Shown here: positions 1-7,270 of the stretch, piece by piece | Layout of the letters: each line of letters opens with the position of its first letter | Numbering within the stretch: the first letter of the stretch is position 1 | NCBI GenBank assembly: GCA_023445495.1 | Contig: JAEXLC010000023.1 | Location: 1-11,171 of the forward strand | From: Pseudomonadota bacterium | GTDB lineage: Bacteria; Pseudomonadota; Alphaproteobacteria; Sphingomonadales; Sphingomonadaceae | Direction: 5' to 3' | Length of the DNA stretch: 11,171 nucleotides | The notes under the pieces: generated by a model | What the model was told of the DNA's origin: nothing | The model's database searches: none | Seen by the model: only the letters and a program-made list of their open reading frames with translations | Program-made: the position numbers and the translations under genes

Positions 1-43
1 CGCCCAGCGCCGCGCCCCCCCCGCCCCCGGGGGAGAGCATCGG

Positions 44-1978
44 TTAGATTTCTCCGGTAAGCGTCAATGTCAGCGTCCGCGGCACGATCGGCGTGATCAG
101 CCCCGAGTTGGTCGGGTTCCAGGCGAACTTGTCGGTGAGGTTGGTCACCCGCGCGCGCAGCGTCACCGGATGGCCGTCCAGCTCGAACGCCTGGCGCAGG
201 CCGAGGTTGAACGTCGCATAGCCCGGCAGCGCGACCCGGTTCTCGCGATCGGCATAGCGCCCGCCGCGCACGTTCACGCCGCCGTCCACCGTCAGCCCCG
301 CCACGCCCGGCACCCGCCAGGTAAGGTTGGCCAGCGCGGTCACTTCGGGCCGTCCGATCGGCCGCGTCCCGATCACGCCGCGTGTCACCAGCTCGCCCTC
401 GATCTCGGCATCGAGATAGGTCGCCCCCAGCACCGCGCTCAGCCGCGGCGTCAGCGGCCCGGCCAGCGACAGCTCGACGCCGCGGTGCCGCACCGTGCCG
501 ACGAAATCGAACGCCCCCGCCGCATCGATGCCCGGCGTCGGCTTGGACAGGTCGAACAGCCCGGCGATCAGCGTCGGGCCGCCCGCGAACCCGTATTTCA
601 CCCCCAGCTCCGCCTGGCGCGAGATCGCGGCGGGCAGCACGGTACCGCGATTGGTCGCGTTGGCCGGGGCGACGCCGGCTTCCTCCAGCCCGCGCGCATA
701 GCTGGCAAAGGCGGTCAGCCGCGGCGTAACCCCCACCGACAGCGCTCCACCATAGAGCCAGGGCCGCGTGGTCTGCTCGGTTACCCGGCCGTCGACCGCG
801 CGCACCCGCTTGGCATATTCCACCCGCTGGGCATCGAACCGCAGCTCGGCGGACGAACCGATCGACAGCCGATAACCAAGCCCGCCGGTCCATTGCCCGA
901 CATCGTCGCGCATCCGCGCCGTGCCGCGCGCGATCGCCGGCGCCGCGACTTCGGGGATGTGGTTCACATCGGCATAGGTGCCGGCCGAATAGGCGACGCC
1001 CGGATCGGCGATCACGGTGGAATCGCGCCGGCGCGCCATCGCGATGATCCGGTGGGTGAGCGTCCCGGTGACGAACTGCTTCGCCACCGTCGCTTCGCTC
1101 GACACCGCCCAGCGATTCTCCGGACCGAACAGCAACCCGCTCTGCGCCGCTTCGCGGCCATTGCCGGTGAAGCGCAGCAGGTTGAACGCGCTATGGTCAT
1201 AGGGCAGCGCGTTGCGGAAGATCGAGGCGCCGAATTCCCAGCCGCCCCCGGCATCGATATCGGCAAAGGCGCCGATCAGGTCCGAGCCATTCTTGTTCCC
1301 CATCCAGCTCTGGGTGCGATTGGTCCAGCGCTTGAGCGTGCGCGGCGCGGCGGCGGGATTGGCGAAGAAGGTATCGCCTTCGCGCGGAAACCAGTTGTGG
1401 CTCCACAGCCCGGTGATCCGCACGCCCGGTGCCGGGGTCCAGCGCGGCACCAGGCCCACCGCCGTGAAGTCGCCGGTGGTGCCGTCGGTATAGCGCTGCC
1501 CCAGGCTCAGCTGGAGCCCGCCGGCGACCGACAGCTTGCCGTCCGCCGTGCCCGCGGCACCGCGCAGCATCGCCACCGGCCCCGAACCGCCCCACCAGCC
1601 CGCCTCGAGCGAAGCCCGCGCACCGGCGCCTCCCGCCGGCAGCGTATATTGCACCACGCCGGACGGCGCGGCGAAATCGGTGCGCAGCCCATTGGCGCCC
1701 ACCCGGATCGCGGTGCCGCCGTTCAGCGGCTGGAGCATGCCGGCGACGCGGACATAATAATGATCCTCGATCCGGTAGTTCCCCGCCGCCTGCAGGTCGA
1801 AGCCGCGCACCTCGCCTTCCGAATAGAGCCCGACTTCCTCGATCCCGATCCGCCGGCCGAACGCATCGTCGGCGGCGCGCACCACATCGCCGTTCGCCGG
1901 CGGTTGCGGCGCGCTTGCCGTCTGGGCGTGGGCGGCCGGCACGGCAAGCACCGACAGGCAGAACAACGAATGACGCAT
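44..1978 (-). CDS. TonB-dependent outer-membrane receptor (siderophore-receptor-like)
   Basis: Predicted TonB/ExbBD-energised outer-membrane transporter; the substrate cannot be read from the sequence. The 644-aa product starts with a signal peptide (residues 1-18, cleavage after AHA, then QTAS). A compact plug follows at about 30-112 with an RGF motif, the segment AGNYRIEDHYYV, and DFAAPSGVVQYTLP at the plug/barrel boundary. The rest is typical beta-barrel sequence, including a TonB-receptor-like end (FNLGLRQAF, ARVTNLTDKFAWNP). No convincing TonB box is seen; GDVVRAAD after the signal peptide is the only candidate. The last residue is Ile rather than the usual aromatic. Length is at the short end for the family. 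Start: ATG with GAGGG at 1986-1990 and a 7-base spacer. It is divergent from a LytTR-type regulator gene, with LytTR-like repeats in between, so control by that neighbour is inferred. The family call is solid; the siderophore subtype is tentative. Confidence 0.88.
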   Translation of the reverse strand: MRHSLFCLSVLAVPAAHAQTASAPQPPANGDVVRAADDAFGRRIGIEEVGLYSEGEVRGFDLQAAGNYRIEDHYYVRVAGMLQPLNGGTAIRVGANGLRTDFAAPSGVVQYTLPAGGAGARASLEAGWWGGSGPVAMLRGAAGTADGKLSVAGGLQLSLGQRYTDGTTGDFTAVGLVPRWTPAPGVRITGLWSHNWFPREGDTFFANPAAAPRTLKRWTNRTQSWMGNKNGSDLIGAFADIDAGGGWEFGASIFRNALPYDHSAFNLLRFTGNGREAAQSGLLFGPENRWAVSSEATVAKQFVTGTLTHRIIAMARRRDSTVIADPGVAYSAGTYADVNHIPEVAAPAIARGTARMRDDVGQWTGGLGYRLSIGSSAELRFDAQRVEYAKRVRAVDGRVTEQTTRPWLYGGALSVGVTPRLTAFASYARGLEEAGVAPANATNRGTVLPAAISRQAELGVKYGFAGGPTLIAGLFDLSKPTPGIDAAGAFDFVGTVRHRGVELSLAGPLTPRLSAVLGATYLDAEIEGELVTRGVIGTRPIGRPEVTALANLTWRVPGVAGLTVDGGVNVRGGRYADRENRVALPGYATFNLGLRQAFELDGHPVTLRARVTNLTDKFAWNPTNSGLITPIVPRTLTLTLTGEI

Positions 1979-2053
1979 GGCTTTACCCTCTTCGCTGACA
2001 CCCCCTGTCGGCGCCGATCTGCCGCCGATCGAAGCGCCGGGTGAGCGGGCTGG

Positions 2054-2083
2054 GACGAACGGATTGCCCGCGTGACGAACGGC
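2054..2083 (-). promoter_or_regulatory. Candidate LytTR binding site: two 9-bp direct repeats
   Basis: GACGAACGG occurs at 2054-2062 and again at 2074-2082, exactly 20 bp apart. Read on the minus strand, the 9-mers TCCGTTCGT (2055-2063) and GCCGTTCGT (2075-2083) match the LytTR/AgrA half-site consensus [TA][AC][CA]GTTN[AG][TG] at 9/9 and 8/9 positions. The spacer is 11 bp, against the 12-13 bp usually quoted. The repeats sit 77-105 bp upstream of the receptor start and point toward it. They are also 38-67 bp upstream of the LytTR gene, so autoregulation is possible too. The match is visible; function is inferred. Confidence 0.55.
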
Positions 2084-2120
2084 AGTTCGCGCGCGCGCGT
2101 TCGCGGGCTATCCTGCGTGC

Positions 2121-2966
2121 ATGGAGAGGACGGCCGGCGAGTCGATCTGGGACATTCGGGTCCCGCTCAGTGCAGCGGCGGCGCTGGCGCTGTTCGCCTT
2201 CCTGCTCGGCTTCGGCATGGGCGGGCTGGAGGCCGGCGCCGATCGCTTCTCCACCGAGCATCCCGATGAGGCACGGCTGGCCCGCATCCTCGTCTGGGGC
2301 GCGATGCTCAGCATCGCCTGGGCCTGCCGCAAGCCGGTGCAGGAGCTTCTGCAATCGCCCCGCCATTCGCCGCTGCTGCTCGGCGCGCTCGCCTTCGTGC
2401 CGGTGACGCTGGCCGAGCTCGCCGCCTCGCGCTTCGCCTTCGCCATCTCGCCCTATCAGCTATGCGGCCCCGGCGGCCCGGCGCTGCCCGCGCCTTTGGT
2501 CAGCTGCCTGCCGCGCTCGGCGATCCTCGGCTCGACCGCCTTGCTCACGCTGATGGCCTGGGGCCGCCACCTCGCCAATCGCCGCGTCCTCGACGACGAG
2601 GACGAGCAGGTGATCGAGCCGATCCTGCTCGCCCCGCCGAGCACCGAGGACTGGCTCGACTTGCCCGAGGCGCCGTTCCTCCGCCTGCGCGCCTGCGACG
2701 TCGCCCAGATCCGCTCGGCCGGCAATTACAGCGAGATCGTCGCGCATGGCCGGGTCAATCTCGTCCGCGCGCCATTGTCGGAACTGGCCACGCGCTTCGC
2801 CGCGCTCGGCTTTGTCCGCGTGCATCGCCAGGTGGTGGTCAACCGCGGCCATGTCTCGCAAATCTATCGCGAGGCCGGCGGCCGCCCGGCGGTCCAGCTT
2901 CGCTGCGGCGAGATCGTCCCGCTCGGCCGCAGCTACCGCACCGCGCTTTCCACGCTCTGCCACTGA
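2121..2966 (+). CDS. Membrane-anchored LytTR-family DNA-binding regulator
   Basis: Predicted transcription regulator of 281 aa. The N-terminal half carries four hydrophobic, probably membrane-spanning segments at about 15-35, 55-70, 85-108 and 132-150. An acidic linker follows (DDEDEQVIEP, about 158-167), then a C-terminal LytTR DNA-binding domain at about 184-281. Family signatures are SAGNYSEI (199-206), the core VHRQVVVNRGHV (234-245) and the closing IVPLGRSYRTAL. There is no receiver domain, so this is not a classical two-component response regulator; a membrane signal or membrane partner may control it. No Shine-Dalgarno sequence is evident before the ATG. TATCCT at 2109-2114 could be a -10 box giving a nearly leaderless message, which is weak. 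It is divergent from the TonB-dependent receptor, which I infer to be its likely target. Fold assignment is confident; the regulon is inferred. Confidence 0.88.
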   Translation: MERTAGESIWDIRVPLSAAAALALFAFLLGFGMGGLEAGADRFSTEHPDEARLARILVWGAMLSIAWACRKPVQELLQSPRHSPLLLGALAFVPVTLAELAASRFAFAISPYQLCGPGGPALPAPLVSCLPRSAILGSTALLTLMAWGRHLANRRVLDDEDEQVIEPILLAPPSTEDWLDLPEAPFLRLRACDVAQIRSAGNYSEIVAHGRVNLVRAPLSELATRFAALGFVRVHRQVVVNRGHVSQIYREAGGRPAVQLRCGEIVPLGRSYRTALSTLCH

Positions 2967-3061
2967 TCCCCGGCTTTCCGGGACCTGATCGCCATCTGCC
3001 GCGTTGAGTTGGCAAGCGGGCAGATTTCGCCCGCGCAACGAGACCAACCCTCGGGACGCGG

Positions 3062-5077
3062 ATGGCCACGGCGATCTTCCAGACCAACAGTTTCGAAGAG
3101 CTCGGGGAGCTGGGCCGGCTGACTGCCGCGATCGGTCCGGATTCGCCGCTCGGCCCGGTGTCGGGCTGGTCGAACGCGCTAACCGCCGCCGTGCGGATGA
3201 TGCTGCCCGCCCGCGCCGAGATCGTGATGTTCTGGGGCCCCGATTTCTGCGCGCTCTACAACCAGGCCTATGCCCCCACGATCGGCGACAAGCACCCCCA
3301 TGCGCTGGGCCAGTCGGCGCGGATCTGGTGGGGCGAACTGTGGGACGATCTCGGCCCGCTGCTCCAAGGCGTGCGCGACACCGGCGAGACCTTCTGGGCG
3401 AAGGACCGGCCCTTCTATATCGAGCGCGATCAGGGGCGCGGCGAGACGGTCTATTTCGACATCAGCTATTCGCCGGTGTTCGACGATGACGGATCGGTCG
3501 GCGGCGTGCTGTGCATCGTCAGCGAAACCACCGCGCGAGTGCTGTCCGAGCGTGAGGCGCTGGCCGACCGCGCGCGGCTGTGGACGCTCGCCCGCGATCC
3601 CTTCCTGATCGCCGACAGCCAGGGCATCTGGCGCAACGCCAGCCCCGCCTGGACCGAGATACTGGGCTGGAGCGAGGCGGAGCTGACCGGCCGCACCTCC
3701 GAATGGATCGAGCATCCCGACGATCTCGAGCGCACCCGCGCCGAACTCGCCAGGCTCCAGCAGGGCGAACCGACCTGGCGCTTCGAGAACCGCCTGCGCG
3801 GCAAGGATGGCGACTATCGCTGGTTCAGCTGGACCAGCGCGCCCGAGGGCGACCTGCTCTACTGCGTCGCGCGGGACATCACCGCCGAGCGGGAAGCCGC
3901 CGAAGCGCTGGAGACCGCCGAGGCCGCCCTGCGCCAGGCCCAGAAGATGGAGACGGTCGGCCAGCTTACCGGCGGCGTCGCGCATGACTTCAACAATCTG
4001 CTCCAGGTCGTCACCGGCAATCTCGACATCCTCCAGCGCAACCTGCCGTCCGATCCGCCCCGCCTCGCCCGCGCCGCCGATGCGGCGATGCAGGGCGCCC
4101 AGCGCGCCGCGATGCTCACCCAGCGGCTGCTCGCTTTCTCGCGCCGCCAGCCGCTCGCTCCCGAACGGATCGAGCCGAACCGGCTGATCTCCGGCATGTC
4201 CGACATGCTCCATCGCAGCCTGGGCGAGACGATCGAGGTGGCGTTCGCGCCCGATGCCCGCGCCTGGCCGGTCGAGATCGACGCCAACCAGCTCGAAAAC
4301 GCCCTGCTCAACCTCGCGATCAACGCCCGCGACGCGATGCCCGAGGGCGGCAAGCTCGTCATCGAGACCGCCAACACCCATCTCGACGCGCATTATGCCG
4401 CGCGCGACAGCGAAGTGACGCCCGGCCAATATGTCGTGATCTGCGTGTCCGACACCGGTACCGGCATGGACGCGGACACGCTCGCCCATGCCTTCGAGCC
4501 CTTCTTCACCACCAAGGAAGTCGGCCGCGGCACCGGGCTCGGCCTGTCGATGGTCTATGGCTTCATCCGCCAGTCGGGCGGCCATGTCCGCATCTATTCC
4601 GAGCCCGGCCACGGCACCACGGTGAAGCTCTATCTGCCCCGCTATCACGGTCAGCCCCGTGCGCCCGAAGCCCCGGCCATCGAGGTCGCGCCCCAGGGCA
4701 ATGTCCATGAGACGATCCTGGTCTGCGAGGACAGCGACGAGGTCCGCGCCTACACGGTCGAGGTGCTGCGCGAGCTCGGCTACCAGGTGATCGAGGCCGG
4801 CGACGGCCCCGCCGCGCTTGCCGCGCTCGATGCCGAGCCCGGCCGGATCGACCTGCTGTTCACCGATGTCGTCCTGCCGCGCGGCATGACCGGGGCGGTG
4901 CTGGCGGCCGAGGCGCAGGCGAAACGCCCCGAACTGAAAGTGCTGTTCACCACCGGCTATGCCCGCAACGCGATCGTCCATCACGGCCGGCTCGATCCGG
5001 GCGTCCAGCTCCTCCCCAAGCCCTTCACCTATACCGACCTCGCCGCCAGGGTGCGCGAGATGCTGGATGGATCATAA
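3062..5077 (+). CDS. Soluble PAS-containing hybrid histidine kinase with C-terminal receiver
   Basis: Predicted cytoplasmic sensor kinase of 671 aa with no membrane segments. In order: an N-terminal PAS-like sensor region (about 45-155), a second PAS domain (about 170-275, with RNASPAWTEILGWSEAEL), a short coiled coil, HisKA with phospho-acceptor His308 in GGVAHDFNNLL, and a HATPase domain with N box at 413-427 (Asn421), G1 DTGTG (464-468), FEPFFTTK and G2 GRGTGLGLS (488-496). The receiver at about 553-668 has acidic EDSDE, phospho-acceptor Asp602 in FTDVVLP and conserved Lys653 in LLPKPF. All residues for autophosphorylation and His-to-Asp transfer are present. No Hpt domain and no separate DNA-binding response regulator is encoded nearby, so the output partner is unknown. 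No strong ribosome-binding site precedes the ATG. The PAS ligand or signal cannot be read from the sequence. Confidence 0.93.
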   Translation: MATAIFQTNSFEELGELGRLTAAIGPDSPLGPVSGWSNALTAAVRMMLPARAEIVMFWGPDFCALYNQAYAPTIGDKHPHALGQSARIWWGELWDDLGPLLQGVRDTGETFWAKDRPFYIERDQGRGETVYFDISYSPVFDDDGSVGGVLCIVSETTARVLSEREALADRARLWTLARDPFLIADSQGIWRNASPAWTEILGWSEAELTGRTSEWIEHPDDLERTRAELARLQQGEPTWRFENRLRGKDGDYRWFSWTSAPEGDLLYCVARDITAEREAAEALETAEAALRQAQKMETVGQLTGGVAHDFNNLLQVVTGNLDILQRNLPSDPPRLARAADAAMQGAQRAAMLTQRLLAFSRRQPLAPERIEPNRLISGMSDMLHRSLGETIEVAFAPDARAWPVEIDANQLENALLNLAINARDAMPEGGKLVIETANTHLDAHYAARDSEVTPGQYVVICVSDTGTGMDADTLAHAFEPFFTTKEVGRGTGLGLSMVYGFIRQSGGHVRIYSEPGHGTTVKLYLPRYHGQPRAPEAPAIEVAPQGNVHETILVCEDSDEVRAYTVEVLRELGYQVIEAGDGPAALAALDAEPGRIDLLFTDVVLPRGMTGAVLAAEAQAKRPELKVLFTTGYARNAIVHHGRLDPGVQLLPKPFTYTDLAARVREMLDGS

Positions 5078-5079
5078 AT

Positions 5080-5219
5080 CCTCCCCGAGCTTGTCTCGGG
5101 GAGGGGGACCGCTCGCGCAGCGAGTGGTGGAGGGGCCGGCGCAACGCGCCGGTGAACCGGCGCGCCCCTCCACCACCGCCTTCGGCGGCGATCCCCCTCC
5201 CCCAGCAAGCTGGGGGAGG
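5080..5219. repeat. 140-bp palindromic element made of two inverted REP-like units
   Basis: Two related units of about 56 bp face each other (5080-5136 and 5164-5219). The left hairpin has stem CTCCCCGAG (5081-5089) with CTCGGGGAG (5095-5103) and loop CTTGT. The right hairpin has stem 5196-5205 with 5210-5219 and, on the minus strand, loop CTTG. Outside the hairpins, GAGGGGGA (5101-5108) pairs with TCCCCCTC (5192-5199) and GTGGTGGAGGGGC (5124-5136) with 5164-5176. Small inner hairpins lie at 5112-5124, 5136-5152 and 5176-5188. The element begins 3 bases after the kinase stop and could act as a terminator or mRNA stabiliser. There is no T tract. It resembles dispersed intergenic repeats of sphingomonads (inference from memory). 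Confidence 0.8.
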
Positions 5220-5272
5220 AATTGCGTTGCCCGTCAGTTGCCGTTCAGCCCCGATCCGCTTAGCACGCGGCC

Positions 5273-7153
5273 ATGCGCATCCTTGCTCCCGTTGCCGCCG
5301 CGATGCTGATCGCCGCCCCCGCCGCCGCCCAGACCGGCAAGCCCGCCCCGATCCTGACCACGCCCGAGGCGAAGGACGTGTGGACCCACGCCCAGCCCGA
5401 AGTGGCGCGCGTCACCCATGTCGACCTCAAGCTCGACGTGGACTTCGCGACCAAGACGCTGTCGGGCGTCGCCACGCTCGACGTGCTGGCGGCCAAGGGC
5501 GCGAAGGAGATCGTCCTCGACGTCGATGACCTGACGGTCGAGAGTGTCACCTGCCCCAAGGGCAAGCCCCTGCCCTTCACCATCGGCCCGCGCGAGACCG
5601 AAACCGGCCTCGGCTCGGCGCTCACCGTGCAGCTTGAGGGCAACAAGCAGATCCTGATCCGCTACAAGACCAAGCCCGGTGCCAGCGCGCTGGGCTGGCT
5701 CCCGCCCGAGTTGACCGCCGGCAAGGCGAAGCCCTATCTGTTCAGCCAGGGCCAGCCGATCAACAACCGCAGCTGGATCCCCACCCAGGACAGCCCCGGC
5801 ATCCGCCAGACCTGGTCCGCCACGCTGACCGTGCCCGAGGGTTTCGTCGCGGTGATGAGCGGCGACCGGCTCGACGGCGCCAAGGGTCAGGCCGCAGCGA
5901 ACGGCAAGCGCGCCTTCCATTTCAAGATGGACCGCCCGGTGCCGCCCTATCTGATCGCCTTCGCGGTCGGCGACCTCGCCTTCAAGGCGACCGGCCCGCG
6001 CTCCGGCGTCTGGGCCGAGCCGAGCCAGCTCGATGCCGCCGCGTACGAAGTCGGCGATGTCGAGAAGATGATCGACGCCGCCCAGGCGCTCTACGGCCCC
6101 TATCGCTGGGGCCGCTACGACATGCTCGTGCTGCCGCCGAGCTTCCCGTACGGCGGCATGGAGAACCCCACCCTCACCTTCCTGACCCCGACGATCATCA
6201 CCGGCGACCGCTCGAACACCGATGTCGTCGCGCATGAGCTGGCGCATAGCTGGTCGGGCAATCTCGTCACCAACGCGACCTGGTCGGACTCCTGGCTCAA
6301 CGAGGGCTTCACCACCTATTTCGAAAACCGGATCATGGAGGCGGTCTACGGCAAGGAACGCGCCGCCATGTACGCCGATCTCGACTGGGACGGGCTGGTC
6401 CGCGACATCAAGGATGCCGGCGGCCAGGACGCCCCGACCACCCGCCTACACGGCGAGCCGGGCGCAACCTTCGGCCAGCTCGACTATTTCAAGGGCTCGA
6501 CCTTCCTGCGCACGATCGAGGCGGCGGTCGGCCGGGCGAAGTGGGACGCCTATCTGCGCTCCTACTTCGATCGCCACGCCTTCCAGCCGCAGACCACCGC
6601 TGGCTTCCTCGCCGATCTGCGCGCCAATCTGATCAAGGGCGACAAGGCACTCGAGGCCAAGCTCGAACTCGATCGCTGGGCCTATCAGGCGGGTCTTCCC
6701 GACAATGCCGTGCACGTCACCTCGGCGACGCTTGCGGCGGTCGATGCAAAGCTGGCCGCGTTCAACGCCGGCGGGCCGGCCAGCGCGGTGCAGCCGACCG
6801 GCTGGGCAACCCAGCAATGGCTGCGTTTCCTCAACGGCCTGCCCCGCCAGCAGACGCCCGCCCGCCTCAAGGAGCTGGACGAGACGCTCGGCCTGTCCGC
6901 CTCGAACAACGCCTATGTCCGCTCGGCCTGGGCCGAGCTGGCGATCGCCAACCGCTACGAGCCCGCGCTGCCGAGCATCGAGGCATTCGTGAAGCGCGTC
7001 GGCCGCGGCCTGCTGATCTACCCGATCTACAAGGACCTGATGGCGCAGGGCGACTGGGGCAAGCCGATCGCGCTGCGCTTCTACCAGGGTGCCAAGGCGG
7101 GCTACCACCCGAACGCCGCAGCAGGTGTCGCGAAAATCGTCGGGGCGGAGTAG
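5273..7153 (+). CDS. Secreted M1-family zinc metallopeptidase, leukotriene-A4-hydrolase-like
   Basis: Predicted zinc aminopeptidase of 626 aa that trims N-terminal residues from peptides. A signal peptide at 1-20 (cleavage after APAAA) suggests a periplasmic location. An N-terminal beta domain leads to the catalytic region: exopeptidase motif GGMEN (294-298), zinc site HELAH (His321, Glu322, His325) followed after 18 residues by Glu344 in WLNEGF, and the likely transition-state Tyr405 in YFKG. A helical C-terminal domain at about 480-626 resembles the LTA4H C-terminal domain. Total length is close to LTA4 hydrolase (about 610 aa) and much shorter than PepN (about 870 aa). All catalytic residues are present. 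The gene follows a palindromic element and is convergent with the methyltransferase gene. No clear Shine-Dalgarno precedes the ATG. Epoxide hydrolase activity cannot be assumed; peptidase activity is the safe call. Confidence 0.93.
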   Translation: MRILAPVAAAMLIAAPAAAQTGKPAPILTTPEAKDVWTHAQPEVARVTHVDLKLDVDFATKTLSGVATLDVLAAKGAKEIVLDVDDLTVESVTCPKGKPLPFTIGPRETETGLGSALTVQLEGNKQILIRYKTKPGASALGWLPPELTAGKAKPYLFSQGQPINNRSWIPTQDSPGIRQTWSATLTVPEGFVAVMSGDRLDGAKGQAAANGKRAFHFKMDRPVPPYLIAFAVGDLAFKATGPRSGVWAEPSQLDAAAYEVGDVEKMIDAAQALYGPYRWGRYDMLVLPPSFPYGGMENPTLTFLTPTIITGDRSNTDVVAHELAHSWSGNLVTNATWSDSWLNEGFTTYFENRIMEAVYGKERAAMYADLDWDGLVRDIKDAGGQDAPTTRLHGEPGATFGQLDYFKGSTFLRTIEAAVGRAKWDAYLRSYFDRHAFQPQTTAGFLADLRANLIKGDKALEAKLELDRWAYQAGLPDNAVHVTSATLAAVDAKLAAFNAGGPASAVQPTGWATQQWLRFLNGLPRQQTPARLKELDETLGLSASNNAYVRSAWAELAIANRYEPALPSIEAFVKRVGRGLLIYPIYKDLMAQGDWGKPIALRFYQGAKAGYHPNAAAGVAKIVGAE

Positions 7154-7173
7154 TACCCTCACCCCAAATCCAA

Positions 7174-7265
7174 ACCGTCACCCTGAACTTGTTTCAGGGT
7201 CCAACGCGCCTCAAGCGGTATCGCCGGGGGAGAGTTGGATGCTGAAACAAGTTCAGCATGACGGT
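7174..7265. repeat. 92-bp inverted-pair palindromic element between convergent genes
   Basis: Outer arms ACCGTCA (7174-7180) and TGACGGT (7259-7265) enclose two hairpins. The left has stem ACCCTGAA (7180-7187) with TTCAGGGT (7193-7200) and loop CTTGT. The right has stem ATGCTGAA (7239-7246) with TTCAGCAT (7252-7259) and loop ACAAG, which is CTTGT on the minus strand. CCAA (7201-7204) and TTGG (7235-7238) also face each other. The whole 117-bp gap between the peptidase and methyltransferase stop codons is essentially this element, so it may end transcription from both sides. The structure is directly visible; the terminator role is inferred. Confidence 0.78.
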
Positions 7266-7270
7266 GGGGC

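Noticed and set aside
14..33. C-rich run and the palindrome CCCCCGGGGG downstream of the receptor gene
   Set aside because: There is no loop or T tract, and the window edge cuts the context; simple GC richness explains it.
170..2044. A 624-codon open frame on the plus strand opposite the TonB-dependent receptor gene
   Set aside because: Its translation is rich in Arg, His, Pro and Gly with no recognisable domain, as expected of the antisense frame of a GC-rich gene; the minus-strand product has a signal peptide and barrel features.
2088..2099. Alternating CG run (12 bp) in the divergent region, possible Z-DNA
   Set aside because: Short, and such runs are expected by chance in very GC-rich DNA; no supporting signal.
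2967..2983. Small hairpin CCCGG-CTTT-CCGGG right after the LytTR stop
   Set aside because: Only a 5-bp stem with no T tract; too weak to call a terminator in this base composition.
3179..4984. A 601-codon open frame on the minus strand opposite the hybrid kinase
   Set aside because: The plus strand encodes a complete PAS/HisKA/HATPase/REC protein with all motifs; the antisense frame shows no domain.
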